10,233 nt of DNA from JAGMDK01 sp023128695. Its GTDB lineage: Bacteria; Planctomycetota; Phycisphaerae; UBA1845; Fen-1342. A program made the position numbers and the translations under genes. Below are positions 1 to 8,300 of the stretch, in pieces. Location: NCBI GenBank assembly GCA_030628805.1, contig DAOVQG010000170.1, positions 1 through 10,233 on the forward strand, read 5' to 3'. Numbering within the stretch: the stretch's first letter is position 1; each line of letters begins with the position of its first letter. The notes under the pieces were generated by a model that searched no databases, had not been told where the DNA came from, and saw only the letters and a program-made list of their open reading frames with translations.

Positions 1-19
1 CCCGATCGCGTCATTCGCG

Positions 20-34
20 GCGGCCGAAGGCCGC
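20..34. other. short GC hairpin downstream of the ABC operon
   Basis: A perfect 6-bp inverted repeat (GCGGCC, loop GAA, GGCCGC) lies about 110 bp past the stop of the minus-strand permease gene. No T-run follows it on either strand, so it is not a standard intrinsic terminator. A weaker AT-rich inverted repeat (AATAA/TTATT at 81-94) lies between it and the gene. Nothing else is recognisable in 1-143 apart from the tandem repeat at 41-68. Confidence 0.35.
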
Positions 35-40
35 GCATTC

Positions 41-68
41 TAACAACTAACAACCAATAACTAACGAC
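41..68. repeat. 7-bp tandem repeat, four degenerate units
   Basis: Four consecutive 7-mers read taacaac, taacaac, caataac and taacgac. The run is AT-rich and low in complexity, unlike the surrounding GC-rich DNA. It lies in the non-coding flank past the ABC permease gene and resembles the short-unit tandem array at 8530-8593 in style, though not in sequence. No function is evident. Confidence 0.55.
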
Positions 69-143
69 ATCAGAGCACTCAATAAACGGTTATTTGAGAT
101 GATATCCCCAGTTCCGCGGCCACGATTTTTAGTCACACCCGTG

Positions 144-971
144 TTATTCTAACAAGACGCGTTTGGTCATCCGTCGCAGGGCCGCAATGTGACATATCAC
201 CAGGTACGCCACCAGCATTGCCAAATGCAATAGTGTCATGCCCGTGAACTCGGATTTGAACAGGGCCCGGGAAAGCTCGATCGGGTGGGTCAGCGGCACG
301 AGAAACGAGACCAGGTCCAAAACCCAGTGGTGCCCGCGGATCGGAAAAAAAGTGCCGGAGAAGAAGAACAACGGCGTAATGACCCCGCTGGTGAAAAACG
401 AGTAATTCGTGATCGTCTTGACGTAACTCGTGACGATCAGACCGATGGCCGCGAACAGATACGCCGTCAGGAAGCCGATCACCGGCACCAGCAGGCACCA
501 CCACGTCGGCCGGGCCCCGAACAGAATTGTGATCAGCAGGACAACCGCCGAGAACACCGCCCCCTTGCTGGCCGAAAAGATCATCTCGCCGATGAACATT
601 TCGTGAATCCGCAGGTGCGTCCCGAGCATGGCGTCATAGGTCTTCTGATAGACCAGCCGAACGAACGTCCCGAAGGTCGTCTCGAAGACCGCCGTGAACA
701 TCGCCGAGGCGACCAGCAGACCGCTGGCGACGTAGGTTTTGTAGGGCAGCCCATCGAAGGTCTCGGCCGCCAGATAGTGACCTAATCCGATCCCAATCGC
801 CGTGAAGAAGAACAGCGGCTCCAGCACCGGCGGGGTGGCGTTGGCATACAGCGACTTGCAGTACACCCGCACGTGGCGATACCAGACGCCGTACAGGCTC
901 CAGAAGAGGCCGGTACGCAACGGCACCGGACGCCACAGGTCGGACAGGTCGGGGGTGGCGTCTGTACTCAT
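144..971 (-). CDS. ABC-2 type transporter permease (NodJ/DrrB-like)
   Basis: This 275-residue integral membrane protein is the translocating subunit of an ABC-2 exporter and would act as a dimer with the ATPase encoded just upstream. Six hydrophobic segments are visible at about residues 48-66, 80-98, 132-152, 156-182, 190-209 and 246-264, after a polar N-terminal tail of some 45 residues. That topology and length fit the ABC-2 family. The segment around 190-232 (ITP, FFFSGTFFP, then PLTHPIELSR) matches the conserved late part of NodJ/DrrB-type permeases. The ATG at 971-969 overlaps the TGA of the ATPase gene by four bases (ATGA), which points to translational coupling in one operon. It ends in TAA at 146-144. 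NodIJ exports lipo-chitin oligosaccharides and DrrAB exports anthracyclines, but this family is sequence-similar across many substrates. The cargo here cannot be deduced. Confidence 0.9.
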   Translation of the reverse strand: MSTDATPDLSDLWRPVPLRTGLFWSLYGVWYRHVRVYCKSLYANATPPVLEPLFFFTAIGIGLGHYLAAETFDGLPYKTYVASGLLVASAMFTAVFETTFGTFVRLVYQKTYDAMLGTHLRIHEMFIGEMIFSASKGAVFSAVVLLITILFGARPTWWCLLVPVIGFLTAYLFAAIGLIVTSYVKTITNYSFFTSGVITPLFFFSGTFFPIRGHHWVLDLVSFLVPLTHPIELSRALFKSEFTGMTLLHLAMLVAYLVICHIAALRRMTKRVLLE

Positions 972-1882
972 TCGTTCAACCCCCGCCCGGTGAATTTCAA
1001 GAAGACGTCCTCCAGATTGGCGTGCCGCAGGACGGCGTACTTGGTCGGCAGGTGCTCGTATAGCTCCCGCAACGGCTGTTCCGCGTCGGAATAGAAGTAA
1101 TCCGCGTCGCTCGCTCGCTCGTGACGAATGTCGCCGTCGATCGGCGGCACCTCGGCCAAGCCGGAGGCCTGCAAGACGTAGCGCTCGAGTTGGTTCTCGA
1201 TCAGGTCGTTCGGCGCACCACTAAGGATGATTTGGCCGTAGTCCATGATCATGACGCGGTCGCTGAGCTGCTGGGCTTCCTCCATGTAGTGCGTCGTGAG
1301 CAGGATCGTCATGCCCCGGCGTTTCAACTCGCGCAGCAGGGCCCAGATCAAATGCCGCACCTGCGGGTCGAGCCCGGTGGTCGGCTCGTCGAGAATGAGC
1401 AGTGTGGGGCTGTTGAGCAGCGCCCGCGCGATCATCAGCCGCCGCACCATCCCGCCCGAGAGCGACCGAATTGTGCTCTTGGCTTTGGCAGCCAGGCCCA
1501 TCCAAGCCAGCAACGACGCAATCCGGCGGCGGGCGGTGCGATGGTCGAGCCCGCAATAGAGGGCGTGGGCTTCAAGCGTCTCGGCGGCAAAGAGCTCATC
1601 GTCGAGATTGTTGTCCTGGAACACGACGCCGATGTGGGCGTTGATCTGCTTGCGCTGCTTCATCGGTGTCATGCCGAAGACGGAGAGCATACCAGCGGTA
1701 TTCTCGATAGCGCTGTAGATCATGCGCATGAGCGTGGTCTTGCCGGCCCCATTAGGTCCGAGGAAGCCGACGCACTCATTGGGCGCGATCTCGAACTCGA
1801 CGTCGGCGACGGCGTGGAGATCGCCAAAGTGCTTCGTCAAGCCACGAGCGACGACCACGGGTTGTGCGGGATCGTGATTCAC
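968..1882 (-). CDS. ABC transporter ATP-binding protein (NodI/DrrA-like)
   Basis: This cytoplasmic ATPase of 304 residues powers the ABC-2 exporter. All nucleotide-binding motifs are intact: Walker A GPNGAGKTT at 42-50, Q-loop Gln89, ABC signature LSGGM at 141-145, Walker B LLILDE at 161-166, D-loop GLD at 170-172 and H-loop His198. The LSGGM form and the following TTGLDPQVRHLIW closely match NodI and daunorubicin-resistance DrrA proteins. A C-terminal extension (about 230-304) ends in NLEDVFLKFTGRGL, the usual tail of this family. The start is GTG at 1882-1880, preceded on the minus strand by a purine-rich GGAAACAAGAC that can act as a weak ribosome-binding site. It is the first gene of a two-gene operon, with the permease start overlapping its stop. 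The gene is divergent from the large plus-strand frame. The family is certain; the exported substrate is unknown. Confidence 0.93.
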   Translation of the reverse strand: MNHDPAQPVVVARGLTKHFGDLHAVADVEFEIAPNECVGFLGPNGAGKTTLMRMIYSAIENTAGMLSVFGMTPMKQRKQINAHIGVVFQDNNLDDELFAAETLEAHALYCGLDHRTARRRIASLLAWMGLAAKAKSTIRSLSGGMVRRLMIARALLNSPTLLILDEPTTGLDPQVRHLIWALLRELKRRGMTILLTTHYMEEAQQLSDRVMIMDYGQIILSGAPNDLIENQLERYVLQASGLAEVPPIDGDIRHERASDADYFYSDAEQPLRELYEHLPTKYAVLRHANLEDVFLKFTGRGLNE

Positions 1883-1922
1883 GTCTTGTTTCCGAATAGC
1901 ATCATAGCTGCCGGCAGGGGCA

Positions 1923-1945
1923 AGCGGGAGGGCGAAGCTCCCGCT
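1923..1945. repeat. palindromic interspersed repeat
   Basis: A perfect 8-bp inverted repeat (AGCGGGAG and CTCCCGCT) encloses a 7-base loop, GGCGAAG, about 40 bp upstream of the ABC ATPase start. From general knowledge, sequences of this GGCGAAGCTCCCGCTGAGCC type are scattered through planctomycete intergenic DNA. It is a single copy here, so calling it interspersed rests on that recollection. Confidence 0.5.
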
Positions 1946-2041
1946 GAGCCGCCGCGCCTGTGATGGGAGTTAGTGCGAGAATGCTATCTAACCCCAGAAT
2001 AAGCGAGCGCGGGTTGGTTTTCGAGGCTTTCGCGCCGGATC

Positions 2042-2065
2042 GGGGGCGGGCGGGGGCGGGCGGGG
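2042..2065 (+). other. G-quadruplex-type G-tract
   Basis: Five G-runs of 5, 3, 5, 3 and 4 bases are separated by single C residues, built from a 10-bp unit (cgggggcggg) repeated about two and a half times. This fits the consensus for a very stable short-loop G-quadruplex on the plus strand, which is the RNA-like strand for the downstream uvrA-valS frame. It lies about 250 bp upstream of that start, in the divergent intergenic region (1883-2317). No convincing promoter or small gene was found in that region. Confidence 0.6.
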
Positions 2066-2185
2066 ATTGAATTGTCTGGCCAGCGCGGCGGTCGGGGATA
2101 CGACACGCACCTGCCGGTTGGCGAAGACGGGACGGGTGCTCTCGGGCCGGAACAAGGGCTGATTCTGATGACGATCGTGCGACAA

Positions 2186-2224
2186 CGAAGGGCCGCGGGC
2201 CTGAAGCCCGCGCGGTCTTTCGCA
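2186..2224. repeat. interspersed palindromic repeat, family A, copy 1
   Basis: The core is CCGCGGGC...GCCCGCGCGG, framed by cgaag and ctttcg. Near-identical copies occur at 4338-4367, inside the large gene, and at 8467-8504, just past its end. The palindromic core could form a hairpin in RNA. It lies about 95 bp upstream of the uvrA-valS start. Confidence 0.75.
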
Positions 2225-2317
2225 CTCCGAACTGGCGCATAATTGCACACGGTTCTTTAGTTCTGGTGGTAAAATCGCACGAGGCGTTAGTGTGTAAGGT
2301 GAGGGCAGCGACACGGC

Positions 2318-5300
2318 ATGGCCAAGCGAACCGCGCAGGGTGCGATGCGAACAAAGAGCCCGGCGAAAGTGCGCGCGGACGGTGTCGCGAAGTCGAATGG
2401 CGACGTACCCTGGCTAACCGTGCGGGGAGCCACGCAGAACAACCTTAAAAAGATCAACGTGGCGTTTCCGCTGGGGCGGTTCACGTGCGTCACGGGCGTC
2501 TCCGGCTCCGGGAAAAGCTCGTTGGTCAACGACATTTTGTATCAGGCTCTGGCTCGTGACCTCAATCGCGCCACCACTACCGAGCCTGGCGTGCACGCCG
2601 GCATCGACGGGCTCGAGCATCTGGACAAGGTGATCGCGATCGACCAGTCGCCGATCGGCCGCACGCCGCGGAGCAATCCCGCCACGTACATTAAGGTGTT
2701 CGACGAAATCCGAGCCCTGTTCGCCAAGCTGCCGGACGCCAAGCTGCGCGGCTACAAGCCGGGCCGCTTCAGCTTCAATGTGGCCGGGCACCGCGGCGGC
2801 GGGCGCTGTGAAGCCTGCGAGGGCAACGGCTCGAACCGCATCGAGATGGACTTCCTGGCGGACGTGTGGGTCACGTGCCCGGTCTGCGAGGGGCGGCGCT
2901 TCGGCCGTGAAACGCAACAAATCCGCTATAAGGGCCGCTCGATCGCCGAGGTGCTCCAGATGGAGGTGCGGGAGGCTCTGAGCCATTTTGAAAACGTGCC
3001 CCGCCTCCGCAATATGCTCCAAACACTGCACGACGTCGGCCTCGATTACATCCAACTCGGCCAGCCCAGCACAACGCTCTCCGGCGGCGAGGCCCAACGC
3101 ATCAAGCTGGCCCGCGAGCTGGTCAAGAAACCCACCGGCCGCACGCTCTACGTCCTGGACGAACCGACCACCGGCCTGCACTTCGACGACATCCGCCGGC
3201 TGTTGGCGGTGCTGCACGGCTTCGTGGACGCCGGCAACACAGTCGTTGTCATCGAGCACAATCTGGACGTGCTTAAAACCGCCGATTGGATCATCGACCT
3301 CGGCCCCGAAGGCGGCGACGAGGGCGGCTATATTGTTGCGGAAGGAACACCAGAAGAGGTCGCCGCCTTCGAGGGATCGTATACCGGAGAAGCGTTGCGG
3401 AACGTCCTGGGGACTAGTAGCGAGTATCGAGTATCGAGTAGCGAGTTGTGCAAATCATCCGCTGCTTCGCACGAGTCGTCGTCTCCGGAACTCGCTACTC
3501 GCTACTCTGAACTCGCTACTAATTCCATCACCGTTGTCGGGGCTCGGCAGCACAACCTCAAGGATCTCACGGTTTCGTTCCCCCGGAATCAGACCACGGT
3601 CTGCACCGGCGTCTCCGGCTCCGGCAAGACCAGCTTCGCGATCGATACCGTTTTCACCGAGGGCTACCGCCGCTATGTCGAGTCGCTCTCGGCCTACGCG
3701 CGACAATTCCTGGGGCAGATGGCCAAGCCGCGCGTCGAGCACGTGCAGGGGCTCTCGCCGGCGATCTGCATCGAGCAAAAGGCGGCCGGCAAGAGCCCGC
3801 GCTCGACCGTCGGCACGGTGACCGAAATATACGACTACATCCGCGTGCTCTGGGCCCGGCTGGGAACACGCTACTGCCCGCGTTGCCAGGTGCCGATCGG
3901 CACGCAAACCGCCGACGAAATCGTCGACCGCATTATGTTGCTTGAGCAAGGCGCCCCGATCGTTTTGCTCGCGCCCGTCAGTCTCGGCGACAACGAGAGC
4001 TACGCCGGGCTTTTCAATCGACTAAAGAGTTCCGGCTACACACGCGTCCGCATCGACGGCGAAATCCGGCTGACGGCGGAAGCCACCACCCTCGACGCCC
4101 GCCGCAAGCATCGCGTCGAGGTTGTGGTCGACCGCACGATCGTCCGCAAGCGCGCCCGCGGCCGCATCGCCGAAAGTGTCGAGCACGCCTTGGCCCTAGG
4201 CAACGGCGTGATGACACTACTGGCCGAGGAAGTAGAGACGGTTCATGAGGATAGCGACGGAGCGACAAAACGACAAAGTGACGAAGAAGACAATGTAGGG
4301 TCCGCTGTGCGGACCGAAGACGAAGCAGTGCAAACTGAAGAGCCGCGGGCTTCAGCCCGCGCGGTCCAGCGACATGAACAAGGTCCCGCACGCCTTACCG
4401 ATGAGGGTGACGGTGACGAACGGGAGGACCGTCCCCGCTACCGTGTCAGCAGAACGCCGGCGCGGGAATTCATGTTTTCACAGAAGCTGGCATGTGTGCA
4501 ATGCGGCACGAGCTACGAAGAGCTGGGTCCGCATCACTTCAGTTTCAACAGCCAGCTCGGCTGGTGCGAAACCTGCGAAGGGCTCGGCGTCCAACGCGGC
4601 GCGCCGGCCGCGGCGATCATCAAGAATCCCGGACGGTCTCTCTTTGACGGCGCGATCGCCGGCTGGCAACGCATCGCCCGCAAGTCGCCGCTGGGACGGA
4701 TGCTGGTGGCGCTATGCGAGCACATCGGAGTAGCCCCGAACACGCCGCTGAGCGAATGGACGCCCGAGCAGAAGCGCACGCTCATGTTCGGCACTTCCGG
4801 CACATGGCTCGACGGCTCAAAAACCTTTGTGGCACCGGCTTCCAGCCGGTGGATGTTGCGCTTCCAATGGCGCGGCTTCTTCCCCGCCATTGACCACGCC
4901 ACCCGCAATTCCTGGTCTTTCCGTTACAAGCTGCGCAACGTCGTCACCGACATCCCGTGCGTGACTTGTCGCGGCGGCCGGCTGCGACCCGACGCGGCGG
5001 CCGTACGTCTGATCGGAGCCCGACCCAGTAGCGCCGGACCTCCGAGTCCGGCGAGCAACGCCACACCTTCAGGTCCGGCGGCCTCCCCACCCGGCAAAAC
5101 AATCGTCGAAATCTGCGAGATGCCGCTCGACGCGTGCGCCGAATTCTTCCGCAACCTGCGACTCGACCAGCGCGAGCGGCAAATCGCCGGCGAGTTGCTC
5201 AAGGAAATCCGCGACCGGCTCCAGTTCCTGATCGACGTCGGCCTGCACTACCTGACCCTGCACAGGGCCGCGCCGACCCTCTCCGGCGGCGAGTCCCAAC

Positions 5301-8300
5301 GCATCCGCTTGGCGAGCCAGATCGGCAGCGGCCTATCCGGCGTATTGTACGTACTCGACGAGCCCACAATCGGATTACACCCGCGCGACACGCGCCGCTT
5401 GATCAACGCGCTGAATAAGCTCCGCGAGCTGGGCAATACGCTGCTGATGGTCGAGCACGACCGCGACGTCATCCGACACGCCGACCGCCTGCTCGATTTC
5501 GGCCCCGGAGCCGGAGCCGCCGGCGGCCATATTGTCGCCCAAGGCAGCGCGGCTGAGTTTGTATCAACCTCCCAAGACAATGTAGCGGCCGGGCCCCGTG
5601 CCGGCCGAATCCACCGGCTGGAAGCCGGTGCCACACAAGATGTAGCGGCCGGCCCCCTAAAAAAAAATGTAGCGGCCGGGCTTCGTACCGGCCGTAGACT
5701 GCCGGGCGACGTCGTTCAGGCTGCGCTCGCACGTGCCGCGCGCGAAGACGCGAAGATGGGCGCGGATTACCTCGCGATCGCGACCACCCGGCCGGAAACG
5801 ATGCTGGGCGACACCGCCGTGGCTGTGCATCCCAACGACGAGCGCTACAAGCACCTGATCGGCCGCTACTGCCTGCTGCCGTTGGCGAACCGGACGATCC
5901 CGATCATCGCCGACCCGATTCTCGTAAAGCGCGAATTCGGCACCGGCTGCGTGAAGGTCACGCCGGGGCACGATCCGAACGACTATGCCTGCGGCCAACG
6001 CCAGAAGCTTGAGATGATCAACATCCTCACGACCGACGGCCACGTCCGCGAGGAGGAGCGGTTCGCCCCGTACGGCGGCATGGATCGGGACGCGGCGCGG
6101 GACAAGGTCGTGGAGGATCTCGAAGCGCTGGGCTTGATGGAGCAAATCGAGGACTACGAACACGAGGTCGGCCACAGTGACCGCAGCAAGACGCCGATCG
6201 AGCCGATGCTGAGCGAGCAGTGGTTCATGAAGATGGGCGACTTGGCGGAGTCGGCGATGGACGCCGTCCGCGACGGCCGCGTGCAGTTCTTCCCCGCCCG
6301 CTACGCCAAGACCTACTTGGACTGGCTGGGCGAAAAACGCGACTGGTGCATCAGCCGTCAGCTTTGGTGGGGGCACCGGATTCCGGTGTGGAGTCGGCCC
6401 ATATTCCCGTTGGACGAAGAGCCTAAGCACTATGACTCAAGGCGGTGGGCGATCAAGAACATAAAAGGCTTGAGTGAGGAACAAAACCGAGCGGTTGAGT
6501 ATCAGGTTGAGCCGGCGCCGGACCAAGGCATGTTGATCCTTCACGTTTGTGTGAAGCCAAACCGCTCTGATATCGTAGAGATACTCGAAAAGGATGGATT
6601 TGAACGAGACGAGGATGTCCTCGACACGTGGTTCAGCTCGGCGTTGTGGCCGTTCAGTACATTGGGGTGGCCGCACGATCAGAACCCCGAGCGTGAGCGA
6701 GCGGGCCATCAGAACCCCGAGCGTGAGCGAGCGGGCCATCAGAACCCCGAGCGTGAGCGAGCGGGCCATCAGAACCCCGAGCGTGAGCGAGGTGGCCAGG
6801 GCGAGCGGGAGCACGCAGCCAAAACGGGGCCCGTCGCTCACGCTCCGGGTACTGATGATACGCTGCCGACACGCGCGGGAACGGGGCCCGTCGCTCACGC
6901 TCTGGGTACTGATATTGCGCTGCCGACACGCGCGGACCTGGACTACTTCTACCCCACCAGCGTGCTGGTGACGGGGCGCGAGATCATCACACTCTGGGTG
7001 GCTCGGATGGTGATGACCGGGCTGTATTTCCTCGGCCGCGTGCCGTTCCAGCACGTCTTCATCCACCCCAACATCCAGGACGGCCAGGGGCGGCGGATGA
7101 GCAAATCGCTCGGCAACGGCGTCGATCCGGTCGATATCATCGAACTCTACGGCACCGACGCCCTGCGCTTCACGATGGCCCAGATGGCGACCGAGACGCA
7201 GGACGCCCGCATGCCGGTCAAGAAGACCAAGATGCCCGACGGCCGGGAGGTCAACACGAGCGACAAGTTCGAGCTGGGCCGCAATTTCTGTAACAAAATC
7301 TGGCAGGCGTCCACCGGCTTCGTGCTGGCGAACCTTGAACCGTGTGGCACAGGCATCGAACCGTGTGGCACAGGCATCTTGCCTGTGTCGGATGAGAATC
7401 ACCGGCAAGATGCCGGTGCCACACGAAAGTGGCCGCGACCCCTCAAGCCGGAGGAGCTGAACACCGAGGATCGCTGGATTCTGTCGCGGTTGGGGGGCGC
7501 GATTGCCGACCTTGACCGCCGTTTCGCCCGCTACCAGATCAACGAGGTGACCAACACGCTGTACACGTTCTTCTGGAGCGACTTCTGCGACTGGTATGTC
7601 GAGCTGGTCAAGCCGCGGCTGTTCGGTAAGGACGATTCCGGCAAAGTGGCGCCCCGTTCCGATGAGTCGGCCGGCGTCGCTCGCCAAGTGCTGGCCCACG
7701 TGCTCGATCAAACCCTGCGGCTGATGCAACCTGTAATCCCGTTCATCACTGAGGAACTCTGGCGCCGGCTGCGCGAGAAAGCGCCCCAGCGCGGCATAAC
7801 AGACATCAAACCGGCCGAGGAGACCCTGATCACCGCGGCGTGGCCGGATGCCGCCGCGCATCCTCGTGATCCTCAGATCGAGCGGGAAATAGAGGCCTTG
7901 CAGAACGTCATCCGGGCCCTGCGTGACACTTTAGCACGCATCAACACCAGCCGTTCGGCGACTAAGACCCCGGCGATCGGCAAGCTCCCGCGGGCCGTGA
8001 TTCGGGCCGATGAGGGCATCGCGGCCGGGCTCGCCGAGCAGATCGCGGTGCTGCAACGTCTGGGCCGCTGTGAACGAATCGAGGTCGGCAGCGATGTAGC
8101 TAAACCGCCCGAGTCGGCGACGCAGGTTCTGGCCGGAGTCGAAGTATACGTCCCCTTGAGTGGGCTGATGGACCTCGCCGCCGAGCGGAAGCGGCTCCAG
8201 AAGGAACGCGACAACCTCCGCGGTCACATCGAGCGGCTGACCGGCAAGCTAGCCAATGAGGGCTTCGTGTCCAAGGCTCCCGCCGCCGTGGTTGAGAAAG

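Larger units (their letters stand above)
2414..5572 (+). other. uvrA: UvrA portion of the fusion: second half first, then first half
   Basis: UvrA is the ATP-dependent DNA-damage sensor that loads UvrB in nucleotide excision repair. Module 1 (residues 33-365) matches the normal C-terminal half. It has Walker A GVSGSGKSS at 60-68, the DQSPIGRTPRSNPATY block, the zinc finger Cys164/167 and Cys187/190, signature LSGGE at 254-258, Walker B LYVLDEP from 277, then VVIEHNLDV. Module 2 (403-1085) matches the normal N-terminal half. It has Walker A GVSGSGKTS at 431-439, RRYVESLSAYARQFL, a UvrB-binding region around 525-640 (with the family motif HRVEVVVDR), zinc finger Cys726/729 and Cys750/753, signature LSGGE at 988-992, Walker B from 1009 and His1047. 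All four zinc-finger cysteine pairs and both ATPase sites are complete. Keeping the UvrB-binding region argues for true UvrA rather than the drug-resistance UvrA2 type. The halves are joined by a repeat-coded linker (366-402). Confidence 0.9.

Noticed and set aside
1901..1929. Possible minus-strand promoter for the ABC operon (TATGAT at 1906-1901)
   Set aside because: The -10-like hexamer has no matching -35 at the right distance; the upstream hexamer reads TCCCGC. Too weak to list.
1121..1963. Long plus-strand open frame opposite the ABC ATPase
   Set aside because: The minus strand encodes an intact ATPase with every motif; the plus-strand translation shows no family features.
2243..2275. 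Possible plus-strand promoter (TTGCAC and TAAAAT) upstream of the fusion gene
   Set aside because: The spacer is 21 bp, too long for a standard housekeeping promoter, and planctomycete promoter consensus is poorly known.
1902..2354. Overlapping minus-strand small frames in the 1883-2317 intergenic region
   Set aside because: They run over the G-tract and palindromic repeats, give low-complexity Arg/Pro-rich translations, and have no clear ribosome-binding site.
2414..3259. Minus-strand open frame opposite UvrA module 1
   Set aside because: A shadow of the conserved UvrA frame caused by high GC content.
6678..6797. Four regular 30-bp repeats that could suggest a CRISPR array
   Set aside because: The units are contiguous with no spacers, they are read in frame as part of ValRS, and there are no cas genes.
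6437..7861. Long minus-strand open frame opposite the ValRS region
   Set aside because: It is antisense to conserved ValRS motifs in GC-rich DNA, its translation has no recognisable domain, and part of it is repeat sequence read backwards.
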